A DNA stretch of 41,287 nt from an uncultured Muribaculaceae bacterium (GTDB taxonomy: Bacteria > Bacteroidota > Bacteroidia > Bacteroidales > Muribaculaceae), in assembly GCA_910585755.1 (NCBI GenBank), contig CAJUFH010000021.1, forward strand, positions 1 to 41,287. The letters run 5' to 3'. Numbering within the stretch: the first letter of the stretch is position 1; every line of letters starts with the position of its first letter. The position numbers were made by a program, and so were the translations under genes. Under the pieces are notes generated by a model. The model did no database searches. It had not been told where the DNA came from and worked only from the letters and a program-made list of their open reading frames with translations. Positions 23,497 through 33,400 of this stretch are shown here, piece by piece.

Positions 23497-25614
23497 TCAG
23501 TCGAGGCCGCGCTGGCGGATGACGGCGGAGGCGTCGGGACGGTGGCCGCGGAACTCCTCGTAGAGTACCATGGGATCCTGCGAACCGCCGCTCTCAAGCA
23601 CCTTCTTCATCTTGGCGGCGGATTCGGGGTCGAACGCGCCTTTTTCCTTGAACATCTCGAAGCCGTCGGCATCAAGCTGCTCGGCCCAGAGATAGGTGTA
23701 GTAGCCCGAAGCATAACCCTCGTCGCCGAAGATATGCTTGAAGTAGGGGGAGCGGTAGCGGAAGGTCAGCTCCGCGGGCATTCCGAGCTTCTCGGCGACC
23801 TTGGCCTCGAAGGCCTCGACGTCAACAGGGCCGTCGGTCTCCGGGTCGTAGTGGCCCCACGCGAGGTCCAGGAGGGCGGCTCCGGCAAGTTCGGCGGTCA
23901 TGAAGCCCATGTTGTGCTTCGACGCAGCGTTAATCTGCTGCACGAGCGAGTCGGGGATGAGCTCGCCGGTCTTGTAGTGGTGGGCGTACTCGGCAAGCAG
24001 CTCAGGCTGGAAGGCCCAGTGCTCGTGGAACTGCGAGGGGAACTCGACGAAGTCGCGGTCGACGTTCGTGCCGCTCTGGCTCTTGAGGCGCGCCTTGGAG
24101 AGCATGCCGTGGAGGCCGTGTCCGAACTCGTGGAAGGTTGTCTGCACGTCGTCAATCGACAGCAGGGAGGGGGCATCGGCCGTCGGGTTGGCGAAATTGC
24201 CCACGTTGTAGACAATCGGACGCTCGACAGAGCCGTCGGGGTTCACCCAGGAGGCCTTAAGCTGCTCCATCCACGCGCCCTGACGCTTTTCGGGACGGGT
24301 GAAGTAGTCGGTAATGAAGATAGCGACGTGGTTACCCTGCTCGTCGGTCACCTTATAGGTCTTGACATCCTTATGGTATTTCGGAGCCTCGATTTCCTCG
24401 AAGTTCACCCCGTAGAGGCGCTTCGCCATAGCGAAGATACCCTTGCGCACGGAGTCGACTGCGAAGTAGGGACGCAGGGCGGCCTCGTCGAGGGCGTATT
24501 TCTGCTGGCGCACCTTTTCGGCATAGTAATAATAGTCCCAGGGAGCGATTTTGAAATCGGCGCCCTCCGCGTCGGCGACAGCCTGCATAGCGGCAACCTC
24601 TTCGGCGACCTTCTTCTTGGCCGGCTCGAAAATCTGGAGAAGCAGGGCCTCGGCGGCCTCGGGGGTCTTGGCCATCTTGTCGGCGGTAGCGTATGCGGCG
24701 TAGTCCTTGAATCCGAGGAGTTTCGCCTTCTGCGCGCGGGCCTTGAGGATTTCAGCGATCACGGGGCGGTTGTCGTTCTCCCCCTGGGTGGCGTTGGTAG
24801 TGTAGCCGCGCCACATCTTTTCGCGGAGGCCGCGGTTGGCGGCATACTGCAGGACTGCCAGGCGCGAGGGGGCGTGGAGGGTGAACACCCACTTGCCCTC
24901 CTTGCCGCGGGCCTTTGCCTCGGCGGCGGCGTTGTCGACGGTGGTCGCGGGGATGCCCTCAAGCTCCGCCTTATCCTCGACTACGATTTCGAAGGTATTG
25001 TTGGCGTTCAGCAGGTTCTTGTTGAACTTCAGGTAGAGGTTGGCGAGGGTGTTGTTCACCTTTTTCAGCTCCTCTTTCTGTTCGGGCGACAGGAGCGCGC
25101 CGGAACGCACGAAGTCGTTGTAGGTCTGCTCGATAGCGCGGCGTTCGTCGAGCGGCTGGTTGACGGTGTCGATATTGTTGTAGAGGGTCTTCACGCGCTC
25201 GAAGAGGCCGTCGTTCATCATCAGCTCGTCGGTGAAGGCGGTGTAGCGGGGGTACAGCTCCTCGGAAACGGCCTGCAGCTCGGGCGTGGAGTGAGCCTCG
25301 GTAAGGGAAGCGAGAACTCCCATGACGCGTTCGAGCGTCGGGCTGAGGCAGTCGAGGGGGAGCATAGTGTTCTCGAAGGTCGGAGCCTCCGGGTTGGCGA
25401 TAATCGAATCGATCGAGGCCCTGGCCTCGGCGATTCCGGCCTCGAAGGCCGGCACGTAGTCCTCAATCTGGATTTCCTCGAAAGGAGGGATGCCGTACTC
25501 GTTGGCATAGGGCTGCATGAAGGGGTTCTGACGCTCGTGGGAACACGAAACGCCGCCCAGCCCGATAGCCGATGCGGCCGCGGCCGCGCAGATACTCATA
25601 ATGATTGGCTTCAT
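23497..25614 (-). CDS. M3-family zinc metallopeptidase, lipoprotein (Dcp/oligopeptidase-like)
   Basis: This 705-residue enzyme belongs to the M3 peptidases (peptidyl-dipeptidase Dcp or oligopeptidase A type), which cleave short peptides. The zinc site HEFGH is at residues 495-499, followed by GLHGML, and the later glutamate ligand region (FVEFPSQFHEHWA) is present. The first 24 residues form a lipoprotein-type signal ending GVSC with Cys24, so the mature protein should be anchored on the periplasmic side of a membrane; cytoplasmic relatives lack this. The length of about 680 mature residues is normal for the family. It is the last of four minus-strand genes; the gap of 54 bases after the preceding gene allows cotranscription. 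A clear terminator follows. Confidence 0.93.
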   Translation of the reverse strand: MKPIIMSICAAAAASAIGLGGVSCSHERQNPFMQPYANEYGIPPFEEIQIEDYVPAFEAGIAEARASIDSIIANPEAPTFENTMLPLDCLSPTLERVMGVLASLTEAHSTPELQAVSEELYPRYTAFTDELMMNDGLFERVKTLYNNIDTVNQPLDERRAIEQTYNDFVRSGALLSPEQKEELKKVNNTLANLYLKFNKNLLNANNTFEIVVEDKAELEGIPATTVDNAAAEAKARGKEGKWVFTLHAPSRLAVLQYAANRGLREKMWRGYTTNATQGENDNRPVIAEILKARAQKAKLLGFKDYAAYATADKMAKTPEAAEALLLQIFEPAKKKVAEEVAAMQAVADAEGADFKIAPWDYYYYAEKVRQQKYALDEAALRPYFAVDSVRKGIFAMAKRLYGVNFEEIEAPKYHKDVKTYKVTDEQGNHVAIFITDYFTRPEKRQGAWMEQLKASWVNPDGSVERPIVYNVGNFANPTADAPSLLSIDDVQTTFHEFGHGLHGMLSKARLKSQSGTNVDRDFVEFPSQFHEHWAFQPELLAEYAHHYKTGELIPDSLVQQINAASKHNMGFMTAELAGAALLDLAWGHYDPETDGPVDVEAFEAKVAEKLGMPAELTFRYRSPYFKHIFGDEGYASGYYTYLWAEQLDADGFEMFKEKGAFDPESAAKMKKVLESGGSQDPMVLYEEFRGHRPDASAVIRQRGLD

Positions 25615-25668
25615 AATTAATGGTTTATGATTGTTTTTAGTATTCTCTCTCGTTCTCCCCGCGAAAGG

Positions 25669-26817
25669 CTATTCCAGAAGGAACGCCGCCCGGACGGGGT
25701 AATGGTCTGAGGCGGAGCAGTCGCCTCGCCGCAGGTCAACGGCCTCCATCGCCCCGCGGTAGAGTATATGGTCGATATGGAAGTAGAAACGGTCGGAGTG
25801 GAAGGTAATCATCGGGCCGTTTGCCGCGTCGTTGAACGCGTTGCGGAAATTGTCGCCGGCGATTTCGCGCATAGCGTAGCACCCCGGTATGTCGTTGAAG
25901 TCGCCGGAGACAATTACGTTCGGCGCACCTATGGAGTCAATCGCGTGGCGCAGCTCCCGGGCCTGGTCGGCCCTGAGCCTCATCGCCTTAGACAGTTTGC
26001 TGAGGAGAGTGTGGCGCACCTCCCCCATCTTTCCGCGCCCTTCCCCCTCGGTCAGTTCGACGTACAGCTCCCGGTCCTTTGGCGTAAGGCCGATTGACTG
26101 CAGATGAACGTCAATCACCAGCGTTTCCGTGCCGCGGATGTCAACCATCGCCGCCGACCACTCCGAGAATCCGGAGCATCCCGGAATCTCGACACGGCGC
26201 AAGGGGAATTTCGAGAAAATCTTGCAGCGGTGTTCGTTCTGCGTTTCCTTGCTGAAGGCTGGAACCAGGCTGTGGGGATAGAGGGTCAGGAGGGTATCAA
26301 TCTGCGCTTCGGATAGGCCCAGGTACTTGTTCGGGGTCAGCGGCGGAAACTCCTGGGTAATCACGAGGTCGGCACCGCAGCCGATAATGTAATCGACAAT
26401 CTCGTTGGAAGGCGCGCCGGGGGCGGTGTACAGTTCGGAGGCCTCCAGGTGGGTCATAGTGCCGATCAGGTTAGCCACGTTGAAGCTGACGAGGGTAAAG
26501 ACCTTCGACGGGTCCTGCGCCGCGACATCCTTCTTCACCAGGTTGACCGGGGCGTAGCTCATCAGGGGTCCGGCGCAAAGAATGAGCGCGCCTGCGGGAA
26601 TCAGCGCCATCTTCCGGCTCTTTACAAGCAGGTCAATGACAACCAGTGCTATGACTAACCCGACCCAGAAGGGAAACGACATGGCGAAAATCGCCGGAAT
26701 AGTCGACACCATCGGATCGACCATCCCGCCGTAGGCCGCGCACAGCGTCGCGGCAGCCGCCGCGATATTCGCGGCGCAGCCTCCGATGTGTAGTATGCGT
26801 TTCGCAGCAGGTCCCAT
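25669..26817 (-). CDS. Membrane-bound endonuclease/exonuclease/phosphatase-family protein
   Basis: The 382-residue protein has three probable membrane segments in its first 115 residues (IAAAAATLCAAYGG, then FWVGLVIALVVIDLLV and ALILCAGPLMSY). A C-terminal domain of the endonuclease/exonuclease/phosphatase fold follows. The family signature is visible as FNVANL, ITQEFPP, DVHLQS, VSGDFNDIPG and the final ASDHYPVRA, including the metal-binding and catalytic Asp and His. It should be a metal-dependent phosphodiesterase on the outside or inside of the inner membrane; the substrate (nucleic acid or phospholipid) is not clear. It starts 18 bases after the second rhomboid gene stops, so it is probably cotranscribed. 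Confidence 0.85.
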   Translation of the reverse strand: MGPAAKRILHIGGCAANIAAAAATLCAAYGGMVDPMVSTIPAIFAMSFPFWVGLVIALVVIDLLVKSRKMALIPAGALILCAGPLMSYAPVNLVKKDVAAQDPSKVFTLVSFNVANLIGTMTHLEASELYTAPGAPSNEIVDYIIGCGADLVITQEFPPLTPNKYLGLSEAQIDTLLTLYPHSLVPAFSKETQNEHRCKIFSKFPLRRVEIPGCSGFSEWSAAMVDIRGTETLVIDVHLQSIGLTPKDRELYVELTEGEGRGKMGEVRHTLLSKLSKAMRLRADQARELRHAIDSIGAPNVIVSGDFNDIPGCYAMREIAGDNFRNAFNDAANGPMITFHSDRFYFHIDHILYRGAMEAVDLRRGDCSASDHYPVRAAFLLE

Positions 26818-26835
26818 TGATGGATGTTTATAGTG

Positions 26836-27555
26836 TCAGCCGCGGCGCGAGCGCAGGGCGGTCAGTTCGTAAAGCCGGCGCTGCTCGGCGGGGAGAAGCG
26901 CCTCGTAGCCCTCGGCGTTGGCTTTGGCGACGAGGGCCGAATATTCGTCGGGCATGATTGGTTCGGTAACTTTTGCCGGACGCGCGCCGCGGCGCCAGAC
27001 GAGTGCCGCGGCAATCCCCGCCAGGAGCCCTCCGGCATGGGCCATAGCCTCGGGAAGCGAGCAGAAGAAGAACGCCAGGAGCGCCAGCGGCACAACCTGC
27101 CGCATCGAGAACTCGCCGATATAGGTCAGCTTAACCTTCCTGCCGGGCGCGACCACCCCCGCGGCGACAGTCAGCGCGATTACCGAGCCTGAGGCACCGG
27201 CGAGCGGCTCTGCCGCGGCAAACGGGGTAAGGGAGCTGAGCAGGAACATCCCCGCGGCGGCTAACCCTCCGAAGAGGTAGAGCGCGAGCACCCTCAGCCC
27301 CCCGACATCGCGCCCAAGAAGAGTGCCGAATCCGCCGAGCCACAGCATGTTGACCAGCAGATGCCGGAAATCGCACTGCGTGAACATATACGTGACCATC
27401 GTCCAGGGCCTCTCGGCCACCCCCTCGAAAGTCGGGGGGAGCAGCAGCCCGGCCACCGCGGACTCGAAGTCCACCCCCAGGGAGGGGGCGGCGAGCCACA
27501 GCAGCTTCAGGCCGAGATAGACCAGCGCGTTGACTATGAACAGACGCAGAACCAT
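26836..27555 (-). CDS. Rhomboid-family intramembrane serine protease (second copy)
   Basis: This 239-residue membrane protein has about six hydrophobic segments and the rhomboid catalytic pair. The nucleophile serine is in GASGSVIAL and the partner histidine in MAHAGGLLAG. A WTMVTYMFTQCDFRHLLVNMLWLGGFG block, split here by family knowledge, is typical of loop 1 and TM2. The C-terminal 50 residues are a soluble tail (PDEYSALVAKANAEGYEALLP). It is the second of two rhomboid genes in tandem, with a gap of 12 bases to the first. Substrates are unknown. The two differ a good deal, so this is not a recent duplication. Confidence 0.9.
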   Translation of the reverse strand: MVLRLFIVNALVYLGLKLLWLAAPSLGVDFESAVAGLLLPPTFEGVAERPWTMVTYMFTQCDFRHLLVNMLWLGGFGTLLGRDVGGLRVLALYLFGGLAAAGMFLLSSLTPFAAAEPLAGASGSVIALTVAAGVVAPGRKVKLTYIGEFSMRQVVPLALLAFFFCSLPEAMAHAGGLLAGIAAALVWRRGARPAKVTEPIMPDEYSALVAKANAEGYEALLPAEQRRLYELTALRSRRG

Positions 27556-27567
27556 CAGCGAGCGGAA

Positions 27568-28335
27568 TCAGAAATGGTACGGACCGCCGATAACCCCCTT
27601 CTTGCGCCAGTAGAGCAGAATCACGAGACCGAAGAGCATACCGCCGAGGTGGGCGAAATGGGCCACGGTGTCGGCCTGATTGTTATATACGCCTAGGACA
27701 AGCTCGATGGCGGCGTAAATCAGCACGAACGTGCGGGCCTTGAGCGTCACAGGGGGGAAGAGGAGCGACAAACGGGCCTGGGGGAACATGTACCCGAAGG
27801 CAAGCAGGATGCCGAACACGGCCCCGGAAGCGCCGATTGTCGGGGTATGGTAAAGCTGGTAAAGCATCCCGACTTCGGCATCCGTCGGCACCACCCCGAT
27901 TTCGTAAAGCTGGTTATACATCACCTGCGAGTGGGCCAGGAGGTCCCTTACCGCTCCGGGATTGGCGAACATCGAGGCGTAATGCGCGATCATTCCGGCG
28001 AACACCCCTTCCTGCACCAGGGCCGCACCCAGGCCGCAGGAGATATAGTAGAACAGGAACTTCGGGGAGCCGAGCACCCTCTCCATAGTCATGCCGAACA
28101 TCCACAGGGCGAACATGTTGAAGAACAGGTGCATGAAGTTCGCGTGGATGAACATATAAGTAATGAGCTGCGAGGGCACGAACTGGTCGGACGTGAAATA
28201 GTAAAGCGCCCCGTACTGCTCCAAGAAGCCGGACACAGGACGCACAAGCCCCATCGCCAGCCAGACAATAACGTTGATTATCAGCAGGTTCTTGGTAACA
28301 GGAGGTATCTGGTCAAAAAAGTTTCTGAAATTCAT
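27568..28335 (-). CDS. Rhomboid-family intramembrane serine protease (first copy)
   Basis: The protein of 255 residues starts at 28335 (MNFRNFFDQIPPVTKNLLI). The open frame reaches 28362, but a -7 box lies at 28367-28360, so the upstream ATG would not be on the mRNA. The rhomboid features are the block ITYMFIHANFMHLFFNMFALWMFG (given as family signature), the nucleophile serine in GASGAVFG and the catalytic histidine in HFAHLGGMLFG. About six membrane segments are visible. Rhomboids cut transmembrane substrates inside the membrane; which ones here is unknown. It leads the operon rhomboid, rhomboid, endonuclease/exonuclease/phosphatase-family gene and perhaps the M3 peptidase. Confidence 0.92.
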   Translation of the reverse strand: MNFRNFFDQIPPVTKNLLIINVIVWLAMGLVRPVSGFLEQYGALYYFTSDQFVPSQLITYMFIHANFMHLFFNMFALWMFGMTMERVLGSPKFLFYYISCGLGAALVQEGVFAGMIAHYASMFANPGAVRDLLAHSQVMYNQLYEIGVVPTDAEVGMLYQLYHTPTIGASGAVFGILLAFGYMFPQARLSLLFPPVTLKARTFVLIYAAIELVLGVYNNQADTVAHFAHLGGMLFGLVILLYWRKKGVIGGPYHF

Positions 28336-28359
28336 AAACAAGCGTATTTTCTCAAATGG

Positions 28360-28367
28360 CAAATTTA
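28360..28367 (-). promoter_or_regulatory. -7 box of the rhomboid operon
   Basis: On the minus strand TAAATTTG fits TAnnTTTG exactly. It lies 24 bases before the chosen ATG at 28335, and it decides the start of the first rhomboid. Confidence 0.65.
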
Positions 28368-28385
28368 CGAATTTTTTCCGAAACG

Positions 28386-28442
28386 CCCTCCCGCGGGAGG
28401 GTTAAAGGAGGTGAACGGCCACCCTGGCGGATAGCCGTTCAC
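28386..28442 (-). terminator. Hairpin pair downstream of the lipoprotein gene
   Basis: GTGAACGGC at 28411-28419 pairs with GCCGTTCAC at 28434-28442. A palindrome CCCTCCCGCGGGAGGG lies next to it at 28386-28401. They follow the stop at 28474 on the minus strand and probably end that transcript before the rhomboid promoter. A long T-run is lacking. Confidence 0.5.
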
Positions 28443-28473
28443 AATTAATATCTGTTCGGAAGGCTCCGCCCGG

Positions 28474-29091
28474 CTATTTGGCAGGTTCCGCCCGGCGGAA
28501 TGTCAGGTCCTTATGGCCGATTTCGCAGGACATCAGGTTGTCGTCGATCCGTATGTCGTCAATCTCGTCAAGGCTGATGAACACATCCTGCGCGGCCCGG
28601 TCGATCTGCTGGCGGGCGAGCCTCAACGCGCCGGGACGCAACTGCTCGAGCGAGGAGCCGCTGTTGCCGTCAATTATATCGTAGCTTAGTTTCACAGCGT
28701 CGGGGTCCACGGCGATAGAGAGCGACGTCGCGTCGAGATTCACCTTCACCTCGTCGTCATCCTTTACGGAATAGACTCCTGTTATAGTGGCCGTGCCCGA
28801 AGCGGCGATTGTCAGCGGGGTGACAATCGAGTCATTGGCAGGCAGCGCGTTGTCGACAGTAATCAGGGCGGTCATTGTGACCGTTCCCTCGGTCGCGTCG
28901 GCAGAGCGGTTGAACTCCATCACCCTGACAAGCGACGCGCGGGCAGCCCCGGTATTTACAAGCAGTTCGGGAGTGGAAGTCCACTCTCCCTGTATCTCTT
29001 TCGCGAGTTTCGCTTTCGAATCGCATCCGGCGAGCGCGGCGGCTCCCGCGACAGCGAGAACCAGGATAGCAGTATTTTTCATATTTTTCAC
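28474..29091 (-). CDS. Hypothetical lipoprotein
   Basis: The 205-residue protein starts with a lipoprotein signal (AALAGC, Cys at about residue 23). The mature part begins KLAKEIQGEWTSTPELL, a form seen in small lipocalin-like or calycin-like Bacteroidales lipoproteins (an EIQGEW-type start), and goes on with alternating beta-strands. No specific family was recognised. A second ATG three codons in is an equally possible start. It is transcribed away from the ROK kinase gene, and the 196-base space between them holds the promoters. It has its own downstream hairpins, so it is probably monocistronic. Confidence 0.7.
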   Translation of the reverse strand: MKNMKNTAILVLAVAGAAALAGCDSKAKLAKEIQGEWTSTPELLVNTGAARASLVRVMEFNRSADATEGTVTMTALITVDNALPANDSIVTPLTIAASGTATITGVYSVKDDDEVKVNLDATSLSIAVDPDAVKLSYDIIDGNSGSSLEQLRPGALRLARQQIDRAAQDVFISLDEIDDIRIDDNLMSCEIGHKDLTFRRAEPAK

Positions 29092-29215
29092 CTTTTACGT
29101 TATAGAATTATAACATCGTGGAAGCGTAATCGTTCATTAAGAGGTATTTCGCGCCAAAAGTAAGCTCGGACAGCGATTTTCAGGCCGCGATACCTATTCT
29201 GTATGAATTTTTTAT

Positions 29216-29223
29216 TACCTTTG
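29216..29223 (+). promoter_or_regulatory. -7 box of the ROK kinase gene
   Basis: TACCTTTG fits TAnnTTTG exactly and lies in the same context (TTTTTATTACCTTTG) as the S8 peptidase promoter at 216-230. It gives a leader of about 60 bases before the ATG at 29288. No clear -33 element was seen. Confidence 0.65.
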
Positions 29224-29287
29224 TCTCGTGCTTGCGCCCAAGGCGCTTACCATAAAAAACCACTTACCTAATAATACCCGTAAAGCA

Positions 29288-30319
29288 ATGAGCAAACCTT
29301 ATGTTGTCGGTATCGACATAGGCGGGACCAACACCGTCTTCGGTATCGTTGACGCGCGCGGTGTCGTGATCGCCAGCTCCTCTATCAAGACCCGCAAACA
29401 CTCTACCGTCGAGGCGTACATCGACGAACTCAACACCGAGCTTAACAAACTGATGGAAGCCAACGACGCTGTCGGCAAAATCTACGGCATCGGAATCGGC
29501 GCCCCCAACGCCAACTACTATACCGGCGTAATCGAGCAGGGAGTCAACCTCCCCTGGCCCACCCCGATACCCCTGGCACAGCTCGTACAGGAAAAGACCG
29601 GTATTCCCGTCGCCGTCACAAACGACGCGAACGCCGCCGCGATAGGCGAGATGACCTACGGTGCGGCACGCGGCCTGAAGGACTTCATCATGATCACCCT
29701 CGGCACAGGCGTTGGCTCCGGCATCGTGATCAACGGGCAACTCGTCTACGGCCACGACGGCTTCGCCGGCGAGCTGGGCCACGTAATCGTGCGCCGCAAC
29801 AACGGACGCCTCTGCAACTGCGGCCGCCGCGGCTGCCTGGAGACCTACTGCTCCGCGACCGGCGTCGCCCAGAGCGCCCGCGAGTTCCTCGAGGCCCGTC
29901 CCGGCGAGCCCTCCCTCCTGCGCAACATCCCCATCGAGGAAATCACCTCCAAGGATGTCTACGACGCCGCGATCGCCGGCGACAAAATCGCGAAGGACAT
30001 ATTCGAGTTCACCGGCGAAATCCTCGGCGAGGCGCTTGCCGACTTCACCGTGTTCTCCGCGCCCCAGGCCTTCATCCTCTTCGGCGGCCTCGCCAAGAGC
30101 GGCGACATGCTGATGAAGCCCCTCCTCAACGCGATGGAGAAGAACATGCTCGGAATCTGGAAGGGGAAAGTGAAAGTGCTCCCCTCGGAGCTGAAGGAAG
30201 CCGATGCCGCCGTGCTCGGCGCTTCCGCCCTCGGCTGGGAGGCCAAGCCCCAGGTACCTACCGCCAGCGCCGTCCCCGTAACCCCCACCCCCGTAGCTCC
30301 CCAGCTCCCCCAGAACTAA
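29288..30319 (+). CDS. ROK-family sugar kinase (glucokinase-like)
   Basis: This 343-residue protein is a ROK kinase, probably phosphorylating glucose or a related hexose with ATP in the cytoplasm. The phosphate-binding DIGGTN is at residues 10-15. The sugar-binding glutamate and histidine are in GELGH. The ROK zinc site is CNCGRRGC with Cys176, 178 and 183. The ATG at 29288 is chosen because the sequence from MSKPYVVGIDIGG is the usual N-terminus; an upstream extension would begin with GTG and lie next to the promoter. The last 25 residues are a Pro/Thr/Val-rich tail that is not usual in the family. Without data the exact sugar (glucose, mannose or N-acetyl sugar) is open. Confidence 0.92.
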   Translation: MSKPYVVGIDIGGTNTVFGIVDARGVVIASSSIKTRKHSTVEAYIDELNTELNKLMEANDAVGKIYGIGIGAPNANYYTGVIEQGVNLPWPTPIPLAQLVQEKTGIPVAVTNDANAAAIGEMTYGAARGLKDFIMITLGTGVGSGIVINGQLVYGHDGFAGELGHVIVRRNNGRLCNCGRRGCLETYCSATGVAQSAREFLEARPGEPSLLRNIPIEEITSKDVYDAAIAGDKIAKDIFEFTGEILGEALADFTVFSAPQAFILFGGLAKSGDMLMKPLLNAMEKNMLGIWKGKVKVLPSELKEADAAVLGASALGWEAKPQVPTASAVPVTPTPVAPQLPQN

Positions 30320-30337
30320 ACCTCGGTAGCATACCCC

Positions 30338-30378
30338 ATAAAAAATCTGTGCCGGAAAATCCGGCACAGATTTTTTAT
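30338..30378. terminator. Bidirectional terminator between ROK kinase and porW
   Basis: Arms of 19 bases (30338-30356 and 30360-30378) pair exactly around an AAA loop, with A-run before and T-run after. It serves the kinase on the plus strand and porW/sprE on the minus strand. Confidence 0.92.
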
Positions 30379-30400
30379 GTCCAGGTGGCGACCAGGCCCC

Positions 30401-33400
30401 TCAGTCGAGGAGGGGGTCATCCCCCTCGGAGCCTTCGGGATAATCGGGGAGCGCGACAGGGGCCGGCTTCGGCGCTGGAGCCGGGGAGGGAGCGGCAGGC
30501 GCAGGAGCCGAAGGTTCCGGATTAGCCGGCGCGGCAGTGGCCGGAACTGGCGCTGGAGCGGGAGCCGGGGTCGGCTCTGATTCGGCTGCGGGCGCGGCGG
30601 GGTTGGTCTCGTCGGACCGGTCAGACGGTTCGGACGGTTCGGACCTGTCTGACTTGTCTGACAGGTCTGACTCGTCCGACGGAATCGCCGGAGCCTCGGG
30701 CGCCTCTTCCGCCGGGGCTTCCTCCCCGGCTTCTTGCTCGGAGGGGAGCGGCGACGGCTCGTAAAGCTCGGGGGGAAGCACGCGCTGCTCGGTATCGGAA
30801 TATGTCTTGTCGCGCATATAGTCGAAATACTCGTCAAACGAGGCCCCGGAGCGCAGCAGGGCGTCGAAATTGGCCTGCGAGATTATGACGGGCCTTACCT
30901 CAGGAGGGAGCTTGAAGTTGCGGTTCTCGTTAAGCACCGATATGTAATGGTTCATCTCCCGGATATTGGCGAATCCTTTGATTACCAGCAGACCGAGGCG
31001 TCCGAAATTCATCGGCTCGAGGTCGAAGTCGCGGACGGCGAAGGAGGTGAAGTTGTGGCGCGCGATGTCGTAAAGAAGCGCGTTGGGAGAAATAACGTCA
31101 ATCGGATAGAGCAGCACGAGAAGTTGCGGCACCTCGGCGTTAATCTCGAATTTCGGAAGGGAGTCGGAGGAGGTCGCCAGGGAGTCGTTGGTGAGGCGCG
31201 TTTCCCAAACCATGCCGCGCATGTTGGAGGCGTTCTGTCGCAGGTCGCGCCCCTGCGCCAACCCCTTCAGGTAAGCCGAGGCGTAGGGCGTGAGGTCAGT
31301 GTCGGGATAGCGCTCGAGCATCTCGCGGAGCGTCTTGCTGAAGCCCTCCTTGTTCTTGTCGGAAACGCATGCGAGCGCTTCCAGGAACATGAATTTCGGC
31401 ATCAGCTTGCTCAGCGGATAGTCGGCCGACATTGTCTTGTAGACGGCGTGGACCTCGCTGTTGCGGTTTCCGAAATACGCGTCGAGCGCCTGGTCGTAGA
31501 GCTGCTTCTCGGCTGCCTCCATGCGCCGCAGACTCCCGATATAGTCGGGGTCGCGCATCGCGATGCCGTACTTCGATTCGGGGAACTCGGAGAGGATGAG
31601 CTGGCGGTAGCGCTCGGCGGCCGCCGTGTTGCCCGAACGGGTGTACATCAGGTAGAGGTTATAATATGTGTCGAGGCGGTAGACATTGTCGGGGTACCGC
31701 TTCATCAGTTGCTCGAACTCGGTTTCAGCGGCCGGGAAATCCTCCATCTTGTCTTTTAGGATGACACCCATGTTATACAGGCCCTCCTGGATGATGTCGT
31801 TTGCGGTCAGCTTCTCCGCGTCGGTTTTCGGAATCTGTTTCAGGTAGTATTCGGGGAAGTGTGGGTCCTCGGCCTGCTTGGCCTTCTCGGCATCTTCCGG
31901 CGAAATGTCGGCCCCTTCGGGCGCGCCCTCGGCGGCGACGTCACCCGAAGCCTCCCCTTCCTCCGCCTCCTCGTCGGAAGCGGCGTTGAAATCGTTGAAG
32001 TCAAACGACGATTTGTTGCGGCGGCGCCAGTTGTCCTCGAGCTTGCGGTTGCCCCAGCGGCGCTGGAACTCTGTCTTTCCGGCGTTCTTGGTCATCGTGT
32101 TGTAGAAGTACCAGGAATCGTCGCCGTTGTTCATAGTGAAGTTCTGCGTGTTGGTGCTCTGCAGCTCGTTCCCCTGGTTCTTTGCCAGGAACTCCTCGCG
32201 GGCCGCGGCCTCGGCCTCCTCCTTCTCCTTCTTTTTCAGTTCGTCGATAATCTTGTTGACGACGGCGAGCTGCTGCTCCGGGGTCATTTCCGACAGGCGG
32301 AGCAGGGAGTCCTGCAGCTCGACGTTCTGCGAGTAGACGGCCAGCTCGTCGAGCACGTCGCTGCGCCGCTTCAGCATCCTGTAATCGGGATAGGTATCGG
32401 GAATCAGGGGCATCGCCTCGGAATAGCAGGGCTGCGCCTTGGAATACTGGCGGAGGTCGTAGTACAGACCGCCGAGGGTAAGCTGCGCAAGGGCCTTGTC
32501 GATACCCGAGCGGGTCGACTTCTCCGCTGCAAGCTCGTAGTTCTCGATTGCCTTGAGAGTGTCGGCGCGCGAAAGATAGAGGTTGCCAATCGCGTAATAA
32601 ATCTGGTCAAGATACTCCTTGTTGCGGTCGTAGCGGGTCATACGGCGCAGCGCCTTCACCTCCGGCGCTATGTCCGCCCCGGAATATACCTCGCTCTGCT
32701 TGATGCGGGCGTTGAACTTCGTGCGGTAGGTCGCCGCTCCGCTGCTTCCCGCCTTTTTGTAAGCCTGGTATGCGGCGGCCTTGTCGCCGGTCAGGGCGTA
32801 GAGCTGCCCCAGAAGAAAATTCAGGCGCACCTTCTGCTGGCGGTCGGCCATCTTCGCGGCCTCCGCGACACGGGGAATCGCCTTGGAATAGTCGCCGGAA
32901 TGAATCAGAAAGTCAGCCCAGGCGAGGGCGTTGAGCTCCCTGAGCTTCTTGTTGACGAGCTGGTCCTCCTTGACGCGCGTCAGGATTGTCTCCGCCTCGA
33001 AGAGCCACCCCAAGGCGGCGTAGGAACGCGCCTCCCAGAGCTTCGCTTCCGTGACGGTCTCCGGCAGCCAGGTAAAATGCTTTGAAATATAGAAAAAAGT
33101 CGAGGCCGCGCCGAGGAAGTCGCCGTTGAGGAACTGCGAGCGCCCCATCATCAGCCAGGAGTTGTGGAGGAAGGGGTTGTACTCGTCGCGCTTCATCCAG
33201 GCCTTGTACTTCGGGTCGTTCCCCTTGCCGGCCTGTTTTTTCGGTTTCTTCTTAATCGAGCGGAGCTGAATAGCCTTCTGGGCCTTCTCGATCGAGCGGT
33301 CGAAATTACCCGTGGGCTGGGGAGCCTTCTCGTCGGCCTTGGCGTTGGCGGGATGCACCGGGAGCAGGCGCGAGTAGTCGTCCTCGTAGTTCAGCTCCAT

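Noticed and set aside
23542..25620. Long open frame of 692 codons on the plus strand opposite the M3 peptidase gene
   Set aside because: It is a shadow of the peptidase in a GC-rich genome; composition is unlike a real protein and the opposite strand has an intact HEFGH enzyme.
31859..33085. 408-codon plus-strand frame opposite porW
   Set aside because: Shadow of the PorW/SprE TPR region.
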